A stretch of DNA of 64,000 nt from Posidonia oceanica (GCA_037176725.1 JAZBRS010000074.1:67336001-67400000); one strand, 5' to 3'. Shown: positions 1 through 12,600, counted from the stretch's first letter. The notes: generated by a model not told the origin, from the sequence alone. Numbers and translations: made by a program.

Positions 1-1808
1 TTTTGGAATAGAAACTTGATAGGATCATGCCGGCACAAGAGCTGAACTGGGTATGCCATCATATAATGCCTCAGTTTCTGTGCGGCCCAGACAAGGGACA
101 GACAGGTTTTCTCCATTGTGCTGTACCTGGCCTCGCATTCATTAAACTTCTTGCTCAGGTAGTAGATGGCGTGCTCCTTCCTACCAGATTCATCGTGTTG
201 GCCCAAGACGGCACCTATGGAATGCTGCGTGGTAGAAAGGTAGAGGAGCAAAGATCTTCCTGGCGTGGGAGGGACCAGGACAGGAGGTTTGACCAGCAGT
301 TGCTTGATTTTATCAAATGCGGCCTGGCATTCCTCGTTCCAGTCAATTTGCGCGTTCTTCTTCAGGAGTTTGAAAATAGGCTCGCAGATGGGCGTAAGCT
401 GTGCAATGAAGCGACTGATATACTGTAAACGCCCAAGTAGGCCTCGAACCTCCTTCTCGGTTCTAGGGGGTGGCATGTCCACGATGGCTTTTGCTTTCAT
501 CGGGTCCACTTCAATCCCCCTTTGGCTAACGATGTAGCCCAGAAGTTTACCAGATGAAACCCCAAACATGCATTTACTGGGGTTAAGCCTCAGTCTGTAT
601 TTCCTCAATCGGTCAAAGAGCTTCTTCAGGCAAGCAAGGTGATCCTCAGGCTCTTTGGTCTTTGCAATCATGTCATCTACATAGACCTCCACTTCTTGGT
701 GCATGAGGTCGTGGAAAAGTATAGTCATGGCCCTTTGATAAGTTACGCCAGCATTCTTCAACCCAAACAGCATAACTTGATAACAGAAGACCCCCCAGGG
801 GGTGATGAATGAAGTCTTTTCCATGTCCTCTTCTGCCATTTTGATCTGATTATAGCCGAAAAAGCCATCCATAAAGGATAACATCTTGTGGCCCGTAGTG
901 TTGTTGACTAGGACGTCGATGTGAGGCAATGGGAAGTCGTCCTTGGAGCTCGCCTTGTTCAGGTCCCTGTAGTCGATACATATCCGGATCCGGCCATCCT
1001 TCTTGGGCACTGACACGATGTTCGCAAGCCACTCAGGGTAAAGGACGACCTTCAAAAAATTGACATCAAGCTGCTTCATTATCTCTTCCTTGATCATGAG
1101 CAGCCACTGTGGTCGCCATCTTCTCAGTTTCTACTTTACTGGCTTGGCGTCTGGCTTCAAGGGCAAGTTATGGACCACTATTTCGACATCAAGACCAACC
1201 ATGTCTTCATAAGTCCAGGCGAAGACATCTGCATACTCTTTCAGGAACGCAATGAACTCTATTCTAGCCTGGGGCGACAGTAGGGCACTGATGCGAACTT
1301 CTTTGGTTTCTTCGGCTGTGTCGAGGTTAACAACCTCTGTTTCTTCCTCAACATGCAGGTTGGGACCTTCTGGATCATCGTCATAGGGCTGGAACTCAGG
1401 CGATGGGTCATCATTCTCATCCTCGCCTGTGTTGTCTTCTTCTCCATATGCAACAAGTTCCAAGAGGATCTCCTTTTCGAAGGTGGGGTTTGTTATATCA
1501 AAGGAGTGTAGATGTTCTGCTTCTTGGCCCTGGTGATGTCTTAGGATGGTCACGCCTACTCGAGTGTTTCTGTATCCTTGGTGCGCGACCTCTGTCCTGG
1601 TGACTTCCCCTATCTGTTCTGCTGCTGATGATACTGCTGCATGCTCTGCTGATATTACTGAAGGCCTTGCCGATTCTGCGACTGATACTGTTGATGGCCC
1701 TGCTACTAAGATTACTGACAACTCTGTTACTGATTCTGCTTTCTGCTCTGTTGCGTGATCTGTTGGTGCTTCCTCTTCTGAGGCTACTGATATACTTGTG
1801 GAGGGCAT
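1..1808 (-). pseudogene. Reverse transcriptase and RNase H (Element 1), nonsense-broken and cut by window edge
   Basis: This is the polymerase that copies element RNA into DNA inside cytoplasmic particles. The first 225 codons (1808-1131) hold an acidic linker and then the pre-RT block ending in EIVVHNLPLKPDAKPVK. A TAG at 1131-1133 stands where the Element 2 copy has Gln. Past it the frame stays open to base 1 and shows CIDYRDLNKAS, the SFMDGFFGYNQI palm segment, ITPWGVFCYQVM, the catalytic YVDDM (codons near 672-683), SQRGIEVDP, LLGRLQYISRFI and RNase H KEHAIYYLSKKF. Only this one stop breaks the RT. The rest of RNase H and integrase are outside. A functional RT is unlikely because gag and protease also carry stops. 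Confidence 0.93.
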
Positions 1809-1814
1809 GTCGGA

Positions 1815-2987
1815 CTAGCAGCTGACCTGGATACCACCACTTGCTATCCTGCCCAAGTGAGGCATGTGCTGCACGAGCCACCTAGACCCACCTTCGGGTT
1901 GAAGGGTGATGAGCTCGTCTGGTCTGGGGGAGTCCGGCATTACTGAATTTTCTTCCAGGACCAAGATGGGGGCGTGGTCCTCTCGTAGAGGAGGATCCGT
2001 AACTACGGCTTTTCCTTTCCTTTCTGCGGCTTGGTGCTGTGCCAGGTCTTCTACTATGGACTCGAGCTGTTCTTGGTAAAGTAGCTCCAAATCAAACATC
2101 CATGAATCGACCTGGGCTTCTATCACCCCTCCTTCCTCCTCATCTGAGGGTCAGTCGACGTAGTAGGCGCCGAGGGCCTGTGGCACTAGCTCGGCTACAA
2201 GATGGATTGCTGTTCCTGGTATTTGCGTGGTCTGACTCACGGACGTGCCTGATAGTGATAGCCTCGGCGTGGGAAATCCAGACAGGCTAGTCAGCGGGGC
2301 CACAGATGGGTATGCTGCCAGGGTCACCGTTGCAGTCAGAGGGTAGGCAGAGGTGCTCTCCTGAAGGCTCAAGGGCCGAGAGACTGTGATGCTCAGCTGG
2401 TCCTCTGCGACTGGTGATGATGGTGAGAGCGCAGCCTCTGACGCCATGGGGTCCTGCCATGAGAGTTGCTGTTCTACGGCAGGAGAATGTGTGACTGACT
2501 GAGCCAGCGGCATTGCTTGAGATGCGGCTACTGGAAAGGGCTGAGTCACGCTGCTGACTGAATTCAGTGGTTGACCCTCCTGAGAGGGTGACTGATGCGA
2601 CAATTGTACTGATGCAACAGCGGTTGCGAGCGGACTGACTGACTATGCCTGAGTTGGTACTGGTGATGCTGACAAGACTGCAGGAAAATCAGAGACTGTC
2701 AAATCTGCCAAAGGTTCTGCCAAATCTGCTGCTTTATGATCTGTGGAAGGAAGGGCCAGACAAACCGATCGAGGTGCTGTTGAGTTGGGCTGGCTTTCGC
2801 TGCAGGTCTGAGCTGCCCCTGCTGTGCTAGACTGTTCCTCATCCGAGTAGTAGTCCTCAACGTAGACCCAGTCTTCTTCCGGTGATGGAGGGCTTTGGCA
2901 TGGCTCCGACGGCACTACGGCTTGAACGGCGCTTGAACCCAGGAGACCCGCACTTGTGAAGTTAGCGAGGTTTCGGGGTATGATCAT
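1815..2987 (-). pseudogene. Protease-RT linker region of Element 1 polyprotein
   Basis: Three blocks in the same frame (2987-2643, 2603-2151, 2126-1815) are separated by stops. They are rich in Ser, Ala, Pro and Thr with an acidic patch, EDWVYVEDYYSDEE, near 2850. They align with Element 2 33753-32644 (shared EEDWVYVEDYYSDEE-like, AYYxD and RPDELITLQPGGGSRW segments). I recognise no catalytic domain; it looks like the low-complexity spacer between protease and RT of a long gag-pol frame. The stops at 2151 (TGA) and 1815 (TAG) fall where the sister copy reads through, so they look like decay and not natural gene ends. Confidence 0.7.
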
Positions 2988-4277
2988 TCATTGATTCTTC
3001 GCTTGCGGGCGCTTGCCTACATCAGCGTGAGGGTCGTATCCTAGACCCTCGTTGTCTCTTCGTTCTTCTGCCATGATCGGTTCAGCGATTCCCTGGCCGT
3101 ATCGCCCGAGCGGCGTCCCCTTGACGTAGCCCCACCTGTGACAGACGTTCTCGACCATCTGAAAAGGGTTGTTGTGAACGGCCAAGGAGTTGACACGTTC
3201 AAGATCTGGTAAAAAGTTAACCGGCTCGCACCGATTAATGCGGTATAAAGTGTTCGAGAGTTCAGGGTCAAAAGGGACAGTCCACGAGGAGACAGAGGAA
3301 ATCGCCTCGATCTGCTCCTTCTCAAAATTCTCTGCCATGACAACGATGACATTGTCACCTCGGCGGAACTTGATCATGCGATGGAGGGTCGAGGGGATAA
3401 CCTGATGCTTGTGGAGCCAAGGGTGCCCAAGCAGAAAGTTGAAATTAAGCTCCAAGTCGACGACGTAGAATTCCACATCGAATGTGACCGGACCAATGAT
3501 AAGAGGAATACTCAGAATCCCTAGAGCGTCATGGTGGGTATTATCAAAAGCTGTCATTCCCTTTACAGCCGGAGTAATGTCCTCGGCCTTGAATCCGAGC
3601 TTAGTTGCTGTTCGCAAGGGACAGACGTTAAGGCCTGACCCATTATCGACCAGCACAAGGGGAATGCGAAAGTTCTTGAATTGTACCGTGACGAACAAGG
3701 GTTGGTTATGATTAATCCCTGTCGGAGGCAACTCATCACTCGTGAAAGTGATGACCTGGGGTTCTGCGATCATTCCAACCATGCTTTCCAAGGCGGCAGG
3801 CTCTATGGTTTGGGACACACGGGCGGCTTGGAACACGCGAAGAAAAGCCTCACGGTGTTCGGCAGAAGTGTGTATCAGGTCCCAAATGGATATGTCGGCT
3901 TTAACCTTTTTGAGCTGGGAAGTAATGTCGGCCTTGGGCTGGCCCTTCTTGGCGGCAGGGAGTGTGGCCTTGGGGACAGGTTCAGCTATGGTGGATTCAA
4001 GAGGTTGGTCTGGAGGTGGTAGGGTTGTAGGCTGGCCCAAGGGAAGAGGTGTTGCAAGTTCTGGATGACTAGGTCTAGCCACTGGTGCTGGGGGTTTGTA
4101 GACCCTCCCCGATCGCATCACTTCCGCACAGATTTCTGCAGCGTAGCTGTATGGTACGCGATGGGTATCCCAGGTTAGGTTAATAACCACAGGAGCACGT
4201 GCAGCGAGCACGAGAGTGGCTACAGGGGTGCCTATTGGTCGAGGGGGGCATGGATAAGAGGATTGCGGGGAAGGCAA
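2988..4277 (-). pseudogene. Retropepsin-like aspartic protease block (Element 1)
   Basis: This 429-codon stretch begins with a Pro-rich segment (SGRVYKPPAPVARPSHP), has a helical segment ISIWDLIHTSAEHREAFLRV, and then the protease. The active-site loop reads LVLVDNGSGLNVCPL, with catalytic Asp in DNGSG, followed by the flap region and the second loop FNFLLGHPWLHKHQVIPSTLHR typical of plant gypsy proteases. In the family the enzyme dimerises and cuts the gag-pol polyprotein. The Asp-x-Gly core is kept here, whereas the Element 2 copy has DNRSG. The TGA at 2988 matches a sense codon in the sister copy, so it is decay. The tail (VENVCHRWGYVKGTPLGRYGQGI) is a conserved post-protease block. Confidence 0.88.
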
Positions 4278-4295
4278 ACGGGGTGGGGACTGAGG

Positions 4296-6767
4296 TCATG
4301 CTAACAGGTGCACAGGAGACCCTAGCTGAGGTCTGGCTAGGAGATGTATTGGGGATACTAGCTGCGGGTTACCTAGCAGGTGTACTGGGGCTTGGGCCCG
4401 AGAAAGCATGGTGGCTGGTGCAGAAGAACGCTCCGGCCTAGTGCGCGGTCGGATCATATGAATGCCCGACTCGGAGCCAACGACAGCAGCAAGATAAAGA
4501 GAGACCAGAAAGGGAGTAGAAACGTCATGGATAAGCTCGGATGGGTCTACCACAGATGTGGGAGATCCAGAAGGAAACAAGGAGTGGATTCCTGAGGTCC
4601 CTGCGCCTCTTGAATAGGAGTGCTCTAGCAGGGGCTGGCGAACAATATTAGCTAGGGTAGATGCTGATGCGGGTGCAGGAGATGGTGTAGAAGTGGACGC
4701 CTCGTGCGTGTCGATCACAATCATTCCTGATTCGATCAAATCCTGGATAGCGTTTCGGAGAGTGAAGCAATTATCAGTCGAATGCTCGACGCTTCAATGA
4801 AAATCGCAGAAAAGGTTCTCCTTAAACCAATGCGGTAGCGGGTTTGGTGGTGGGCGAACCTCCGGAAACTTCAAGAGCGACGCAACCTTCGGGAGGACGG
4901 CGGTGAGCGGTTCCACCAGTGGGGCGAACTTCCGCTTCTCAACGGGTGGCCATCTCGGCCTCTGGAATTGTCCTTGCTGAACCGGTGCGGCAGGATAGAC
5001 CGGTCGAGCGATGGTAGTGATTTGTGGTGTAGGGTGTGTCCTAGGTGTAGGTGCGTAATAGATCTGAGGAGGGGCAGGTCGGGACGCCAGACGAACAGGC
5101 GCAGCAGGGGAGTCGACGTACGCAACAACAGGCTTCGGCGAATCCTTTCTCTTGGGACGATTGTTCTTGATGCCATTGTTGTTGTTGATGGCGCTGCTGC
5201 TGCTACTGTTACTGCTGGCGGGGACCTGCCTGGCAAGCACAGAGAGTGCGGGGAAGTTGCCACTCCGCAACGAACTCTCTACGCGAGTGCCAGCTCGGAT
5301 CAATGCAGTGAAGGTTGTGACAGGTTGGATGCTAAGCAAAGCTCCGGTGGACGGCTGTGCCCGTTTTATAATGATCTCGATAGACTCCTCGTCAGAGGGC
5401 CTATCTCGAACTTGAGAGGCAAGGGCACGCCAGCGGCCGACGTACTCCCCGAACGGCTCGCCTGGATTCTGCTTGGTTGCGATCAGGTCAGCGCGCTTTG
5501 GGACCAGATCGAGGTTGAAGGAATACTGTTCCAAGAACGCCTGGCTTAGGTCGTTCCATGTCCTGATTGTTGCCATGTCAAGTGAGGTGAACCACTTGAG
5601 GGCTGGACCGGACAAACTCTTTTGGAACAGGCGGATCAGCAACCTCTCGTCAGCCTGAAGCTGGGCGAGATCACCGCAGTACGCCTTCAGATGGGCTATA
5701 GGGCAGCCCCTACCATCATACTTCTCAAAGTCTGGGATTTTGAACTTTGGGGGGAGTACCGCCTCTGGGAAACAGCGGAGGTCTCAGAACTGGTAGGTCT
5801 GGTGGTCCGTGCCCTGCACTAGACGCAGTGCTTTCTCCAGAACATCCATCCTGTTGTTGATGGGGTCTGGAATGGTTGCCACAGGTGATGGGGCAGCGGG
5901 GGCAGGGACCACGTATGCCGATTGGGTCGCACCAAGGTGCTCCTCCGAATCTACCATCACATCGCCTGGTGACGCAAGGTGATGGCTGGCATACCTGTGC
6001 TATGATGGAGTGCAAGGGGGGATGCATGTGGAATTCTGAACCTGATGCAAAGGGGGAGGATAGGTGGTATGCTGTGCGGTGGGTGCAGAATGCTGGAGCA
6101 ATAGCGGCCGCACCGGTGCGGAGCCGGGGGGCGGGCCTGCGAGATACTGTGCTCCCACTAGTCCGAATGACTGGCCACCAGGTGGCGGAGGTGCATGCTG
6201 TGTGTGGTGCGGTGCAGATGCAGGAGGCGGGATACGCGCCCCCATCGCCGGAACCGTGAGCAGTTGAGATGACGGTCTAGGCGGAAGTGTAGAGTGCAAT
6301 GCATGATGTGCAAGAGCAGGCCGCACAGGAACCTCAGGACCAACAGGAAGGGAAGAAGGGCGGACTGATAGAGCCATACCCTGCAGCCGCTGGATAGTGT
6401 CCATCAGATGCTGGTACTGCTCTTCAGGTGTCCTGTCGGTGGGAACACTGAATTGCAGTGCCAGCGAGGGGCCAGAGCCAAGAGATCCGGACTGTCCAGG
6501 AGATTGGAGTCCTAGGGCGAGAGTCGCCGCAGCAGCAGAAGGGGTGTCAAAAGCGACAAATCCCTGAGAAGGTGGGGTCAGAGGCGCCTCCGGAATATGA
6601 GAAGTGGCCATCAAGATGGACTCGACGACCGGATCGGGAGGAGCGAGCGTCTGCCACTGTCCCACAGCAAACTGGGGTGTCCTAGACGACAAAGGAGGAA
6701 ATCCTGGCGTCACAAGGGGCACAGAGGGGTTAGAAACGGGAGTCGGAGGGGCCGGAGCGGAAACCAC
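4296..6767 (-). pseudogene. Gag capsid/nucleocapsid region (Element 1)
   Basis: Gag forms the particle that packages element RNA. The N-terminal third (6767-6000) is Pro/Ser/Gln-rich and ends in a stop. After a TGA near 5790 comes the capsid core, with LPPKFKIPDFEKYDGRGCPIAHL, then LIRLFQKSLSGPALKWFTSL, RTWNDLSQAFLEQY and EPFGEYVGRWRALASQV, as in Tat/Ogre gag. A TGA at 4794 breaks a short block resembling a nucleocapsid zinc knuckle (CDFH...GH-like...C). The block at 4739-4296 is a Pro/Ser spacer to protease. The start is not settled: 6767 is a GTG, and the coding pattern seems to run further upstream with a possible frameshift. Confidence 0.85.
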
Positions 6768-8066
6768 CTCTGAGTCAAAACGGGGCTGCGACGAGCGAAC
6801 AACGGACGGACCCTATGAGGAGCTATGCTCGCAAAGGCGAGTAGCTCAGAAAGAGATGGTCGAGCACAGGTGTCTCAGCAGAGGTGTCAGCAAAGGGAGG
6901 AACCCGAGCTCCCGCTAAGGAAATCGCTTACTGAACTCTGTTAAGGGCACAACAGAAAATCGGGATTAGGAACAGAAAAATGAGATGCGAATGCACTAAG
7001 TCTTGGCATGAATGACATGTATGCTCTTTAGCGTGCTCTCTCTCACCAATCTAGTGTTTCCTAGCAGGTAGCCTACTTCGGATATCCACAAGTGTACGGG
7101 TCACCGACTCAGGTCAGAAAAGTAGGTCCCCTGTCTAACTCCCGGCCCAAAGCTCAGGTAATAACAGGGTGGTGCATTGGTGGCCTCAACCTCGCCTAAG
7201 CGTAGGAAGTACCCTCCACTAGCACCGACACGACCCCTGACAAGGGGGGACAGACCGACCGACTCACACCATGCCAAAGCATCGGAGTGAGAGACCGGAA
7301 CCATCCTTCGCAGACTGATAGGTGGACTCAGATGAGAAGATGCATGCCCTATATGATGCTTCATGCAAATGATTAAAGTATTTTATCTTGCGTATTTTAT
7401 TAACTCCAGGGGGTGCAAGTGTGTTGATGGCTCTAGTTAACCCTAGATCTTATTTTTACTTGCTATTTTTAATTAACCACAGGAAAAAGCAATCAATCTC
7501 TACTATTCTAGGCACGGCATGTGCGAAAGGGAAGAAAATCAACCAAACATGGCAGACAACAACATACAACAGAGCAAAAGGCAAGTGCATGGCATGTGCG
7601 AGTGTTTGTGAGCATGATAGTGAAGGGAAAGCATTCATCATGTCAAAAGGCATATATACAGAGCATGTGCGTGTGTAGTGACATAGCAAATGTGTAGAAG
7701 AAAGCATTCATCATTCAAAAAGTATGCATTGTTGCCAAACAAGTATGTAGACATGCATTGTACAGGAAATAAAGCAATAACAAGTAAGCAGGATAAAGAA
7801 AGTAAAGACAGGTAAGCTGTAAAGCAAATAAGAGCAGAAGCAAGGAAATAGGCAAGTAAACAAGCAAATTAGACAAAGTAGAGCAAGACAGAGCAAAAAC
7901 CAAGGCAAAAGCAGCCGAGGGGGTGCAAAACCTAAGCAAAGTAACCACGAGGTGACTTGCTAGGGGTTTGCACAGATGAGCGACCAAAACAGGCAAAGAG
8001 GCAAAAAAGGCAAGTAGAACTACGAAAGCGGCGAGCAAAAAGCCAAAACGAAAGCTGGAGTCTAGT
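6768..8066 (-). other. Untranslated leader of Element 1
   Basis: About 1.3 kb lie between the primer site and gag with no convincing coding sequence. The stretch matches the leader of Element 2 (37656-38791) in order and detail, for example the CATATAGGGCATGCAT segment near 7335-7360 and the GGCCTCAACCTCGCC-like segment near 7180. It is the expected place for packaging and dimerisation signals. Nothing more specific is visible. Confidence 0.75.
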
Positions 8067-8085
8067 ATCCCCAGCGGAGTCGCCA
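8067..8085 (-). other. Primer binding site, Element 1
   Basis: Read on the minus strand this is TGGCGACTCCGCTGGGGAT, one base after the LTR end. Ogre-type elements are reported to prime from tRNA-Arg, and this sequence fits that class; I did not test it against a tRNA set. Element 2 has the variant TGGCGACTCTGCTGGGGAG at the same place. Confidence 0.85.
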
Positions 8086-8779
8086 CTGTAGTAATCCCGG
8101 TGTTCAGATAGTCCATGCACATTGCCAAAGCTCGTGTGCACCGATCAGAATCAGGCTCACTATTAGCGGCTATGTCCGAGAAGGAAGACTTAACTCGAAA
8201 ACATTTTAAAAAAGGAAAAAGGGGGAAGAAAAGAAGAAGATAAGACAAAATCGGAGTCGCCACCAAGTCTATTAGATCGGGAGACAAGGAAAACCAGGGA
8301 AATGTGTGAATAATCACGCAAAACCAAGCAAAAGATGCAATGCAAGGCAATGTAGAAGAAATGAGATGCAAATGAATGCAAATGATGTGACTCGTGCCTA
8401 GGATAAGGGCGGTATGGTCATTGCGGGCCAAAAGAGAGGGCAAGGACTCCTGTTACGTGCGGGGAAGGTGTTAGGCACCCTCGACACGCCCGAGAATCGG
8501 TCTTTCTAGGCTTACGCTCGCATACGCAAGGAAATGCAGACTTTGAATGCCTAAATGCCAATGAATGCCTATTTAGATGCTCAAAGGTGTGCTCTAAGTG
8601 AGGGAATGCAACGCAGGAAAGTAAACGTGCAATCTAAGTGCTCAGCAACGCTGCTTATGTTCTGAACCGGGCGGAACCTGGCTCGTGAGAATTCCAGGCA
8701 GTAAGCATCACTGCCCTATATGCAAGTGCAGGCGATAAAACGAAACAACGGTGAAAACAGGAAATGCGGGCGACATGCA

Positions 8780-9750
8780 AGGGAAACAACGTAAAACACG
8801 CAAAACGGTGCGAGAAACGAAGTCGATACGCAAAACGATACGAGAAACGAGGTCGACACGCAAAACGATGTGAAAAACGAAGCAAGAACGTAAAACAGTG
8901 CGAAAAACAAGGCAAGGACATAAAATAGTGCGAAAAACAAAGTCGGCATGCAGAATGGTGCAAGAAACAAGCGAGACACGCAAAACGGTGCGAGGCACGC
9001 AAAACGATGCAAGAGACGAGCGAGGCACGCAAAACGGTGCAAGAAACAAAGCTGCACGTAAAACTGTGCGAGAAACAAAGCAGGGCACGCAAAACGGTGC
9101 AATAAACAAAGCGGCATGCAAAACGGTTCAAGAAAACAAAGCGGCACGCAAAACGGTGCAAGAAACAAAGCAACACGCAAAACGGTGCAAGAAAACAAAG
9201 CGGCACGCAAAACGGTGTAGGAAAACAAGGCGGCACGCAAAACAGTGCAAGAAAACAAAGCGGCACGCAAAAACGGTGCAAGAAAACAAAGCGGCACGCA
9301 AAACGGTGCGAGAAACGAAGTAGGGCATGCAAAATGGTGCAAGAAACAAAGCGGCACGCAAAACGGTGCAAGAAGACGAAGCGGCATGCAGAACGGTGCG
9401 AGAAACAAAGCAGGCGCGCAAAACGATGCAAGAAAACAAAGCGGCATGCAAAACGGTGCAAGATAACGAAGCAGTACGCAAAACAGTGTAGGAAAACAAA
9501 ACGGCACGCAAAATGGTGCAAGAAAATAGAGCGGCACGCAAAACGGTGCAGGAAAACAAAGCGACACGCAAAATAGTGCAAGAAAACAGAGCGGCACGCA
9601 AAACGGTGCGAGAAACAAATCAGGCGCGCAAAACGATGCAAGAAAACGAAACGGCACGCAAAATGGTGCAACGAAACAAAGCGGCACGCAAAACGGCGCA
9701 AGAAAATAAAGCGGCACGCAAAACGGTGCGAGAAACAGGGCGGAAAAGAG
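8780..9750. repeat. 30-base minisatellite in LTR of Element 1
   Basis: About 25 to 30 copies of a unit near 30 bases, best read as AAAGCGGCACGCAAAACGG followed by TGCAAGAAAAC, most regular from about 9040 to 9740 and degenerate to the left. The unit core GGCACGCAAAACGGTGC is itself partly self-complementary (GGCAC/GTGC). The long Cys/Phe-rich minus ORFs and Lys/Arg-rich plus ORFs here only reflect the repeat. S1 carries about nine copies of the same unit in the opposite orientation. Confidence 0.92.
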
Positions 9751-10119
9751 CGCGCAAAAGCCATGCAATGCGAATGATATGCAAAAGATGCTGCCGAAGT
9801 TCAAGTGGACTTACCTTGGAAACCTGATGCCTGATCTGAAATCTGATTGGTCCATGCCGAAGAACGCTCCGCCGGAGTCGCCCAGGCAGCTTACTTGAGA
9901 AGATCCAACGGTCGGATCTGAAGATATCCAGACTTCAAGGCAGGAGGCCAAAACAGGGGAGAAGATAAGATCTAAGTGTAAAAAGGACCTAAGGGGTGTG
10001 CAAAACTGGTCCTCCCGTGTAAACGGGAGCTAAGAATGCCTAAGTGTGTGCAAGGGATGCCGGATGCAAGGATGCAATGCGTGCGGAATGCAAGAAGAGA
10101 CTTAGGGATGACTTTTCTG

Positions 10120-10930
10120 AAAAAGGGGACTTACATGCAATTTTGAAAAGAATGGGGGTCTGAATGCAATTTTACAGAGTGCAGGGTTCAAAATGCAAAG
10201 TTTCAGGGTGGCCATGCATCAGGACAGGTTTTGAAATCGAATGGTAGGTCGACATGCAATTTTGAAATCAACAGGGTTTAACATGCAATTTTTCTAGCAA
10301 AACAGGGGTCTAAGTGGTCTGGAATGCAAACAGGGGCCTATATGTAATTTTTCAAACATGCAGGGGCAAAAATGCAATTTTATAAGCAAACTATGCATTT
10401 AAATACATACTGTGAGCATTCAGAGGACCTATATGCAATTTTCAAGTCATGCAGGGTAAGAAATGCAATTTTATAAGCAAAATATGCATTTAAATGACCA
10501 ATAGAGGACCTATATGCAAATTTTAAATCATGCAGGGTCATATATGCAATTTTATAAGCAAAATATGCATTTAAATGCATGCTGTGCATCATGAAGGACC
10601 TATATGCAAAAATCAGATAATGCGAGGGGAAATAATGCAATGCAGTAAGAAAAACTGACAAATAAAACCTAAGTTAACAGATCAGGGGATTAAATTGCAA
10701 ATAGGAAAACTGACAAGGACCAAAATGCAATATAACAAGGTAAAATATGTGCATTTAAATCAGATTAACTATTGAAGGACTAACGTGCAATTAACTGATT
10801 TTTTGGATTTTTTCGTGCAATTTTATAAGATTAACATACGAAATTAAATGGATTTTTAACAGGGGCAGGATCTGACGTAATAAACCAGAAACAGGAGCTA
10901 AAGATGCAATTTCATGGTAAAATAGCTAGT
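10120..10930. repeat. Dispersed ATGCAATTTT repeats with palindromic core
   Basis: Irregular repeats of 50 to 70 bases contain ATGCAATTTT, GGACCTATATGCAA and CATGCAGGG. Several include the perfect palindrome TGCATTTAAATGCA or a near match (near 10392, 10488 and 10566). The same tract occurs in S1 (42170-42980) and S2 (52300-53400). No coding content. Confidence 0.8.
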
Positions 10931-10969
10931 TAATCAGAAAATAAAGCTACAGCATTATTACAGCAACCA

Positions 10970-12600
10970 TGGCCACTGTAGCAGCTGCTACCAGTGGCCA
11001 CGAGCGGCGGAGGAGGGCTGCTGGAGAGGCGCTGAGCAGCGGGCATCATTCACCGGAGGCAGGCGGAGGCCGGAGCAGCGTCGGGAAGGCGTGATGCAAC
11101 CTGGAGCAGGCCGGAGAAGACGACGGAGTCTGATAGGACCTCCGGAGACAGACCGGTCGATTGGCGTGACGTCGGCAAGATCTGAGGATATGGGCGTGCT
11201 CCTGGAGGTCGTGCGGACCTCAGGCGACCCTCGGAGCGGAGTTTTGCAGACTGGGGCGGCGAGGCAAGCTTTGAGCTCGCCGGGGAAGACGAGTCAGCGG
11301 CGGGTTGACTTCAGGCGACAGGCAGCGGAACCCTAGTCTAAGGGGTCGGGAAGCAGAAGAAGGAGAAAACTAAGCTACTGGGGGGAAGAGGCACCTGATT
11401 CGACGGCTGGAGCGTCCCCCCGACGCAGGCGGCTTTTGCAGAAGTCGGCGAGGATGGTCTGGCAGCTGCGGACGTCTTCGGCAGCTCGCGAGGACTGGGA
11501 TCCACTCGAGGAGTTGCTCTGGAGCTTGCTGGATTGTTGGATGCGAGTTCCGCAGGTCGGCGGAAGAAGTCGGATTTTTTGGGTGTTACAGTGGCAACCG
11601 GAGGTGGGGGGTTGTTTCTGTCGCTCCCCATGCCGAACGGAAGGTGCTGGTGAGCTTCTGGAGGTTCGGTGAGGGTGTTTGGAGGCTTGAATTGGCTTGT
11701 GGGGGTCTACATTGGAAGCTTGCAGGTGAAGTGATTTTTGGACAGAAAATGGGGGAAGTGTTTGTTGTGGTGGGTTCAGGCTGTGGTGAGGGTGAAAGCT
11801 AAGGCTCAGGTGGTTTCAGAAGATGGTGTTTCAGTGAGTTACGGGGCGGAGTTTGGGGAGGTTTAGTGTGCTGTGGTGCTGGGAATTCTGGAGGGGGAAG
11901 TGTTGGGTTCTGTGAGTGGTTTCAGAGTGGTTCGGGGTGATTTCGGGGTGGATTTGGTCGTGGAATGGGAGGCTGTGAAGGTGGAAGTTTGGGTGAGATT
12001 GGGAGAAGTTTCGGAGGCGTTCGGGCCTCTGGTTTGCAATGGGACGGGAAGGAAGGCAATGCGGATTTTTCAGAAGAAATGGGGAGAGTTCCCTCCGCTC
12101 TCTCAGGCTGGGGGAGTGCAAGGAAGAAGGGGGTCTGTCGGCAATCCAAGGAGGTGTCCTCCTCTCTAGTCTGGGTGCTGGTTTTGGATCGTTTTTCAAC
12201 CGCAGGCTCTCTGGTTGCCATTAATGGCTCGGAGAGGGGGTGACAGGGGGTTCTGCAGGTGCACGGGCGGAGGGCGGCGCACGCCGGTCCGGCCTGAGCA
12301 GGGGCGTGCGGGCGCGCAAGGACAGCAGGCGCCAGACGATGTGTTGTCGGCAGCAAAAGACGGGTTGTGTCGGAGAGAAAAAAGGAAGACCAGAGAAAAA
12401 AGCGGGAGAGGACGAAGAAGGGAAGAGGAGGAGAAATCGGCCGTGGGCCGGGCCTGCGCGAAAAAAAGAAAAAGAGAAAGAAAGAAGGAGGAGGGAGGTC
12501 AGGTGGGCCGGACCGAAAGAAAGAAAAAAAGAAATAGAAAGGAAGGGAAGAAAGAGAGGAGGGGAAGGAGGGGAAGAAAGAGAAAAAGAAAATTAAAATA
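10970..12600. other. GC-rich block and purine-rich run inside LTR
   Basis: Composition shifts sharply to GC-rich, CpG-containing sequence from about 10970 to 12350, then to an A/G run to 12600. Several ORFs overlap on both strands, which is typical of composition and not of genes. Equivalent blocks exist in S1 (40690-42020), S2 (53450-54900) and Element 2 LTRs (25850-26560, 47040-47700). Position within the LTR suggests the promoter and 5' untranslated part, but I see no convincing TATA box here. Confidence 0.5.

Noticed and set aside
9040..9740. CRISPR-like array
   Set aside because: Units are contiguous with no unique spacers, the context is a plant LTR, and no cas-like gene is present.
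8655..9827. Long ORFs of 100 to 369 codons on both strands
   Set aside because: They are translations of a 30-base minisatellite whose length is a multiple of three; residues are periodic (Phe/Cys/Arg or Lys/Arg) and shadows exist in several frames.
10380..10661. ORF of 93 codons with repeated FAYKIAYMTLHDL-type segments
   Set aside because: Periodic translation of the ATGCAATTTT tract in an LTR.
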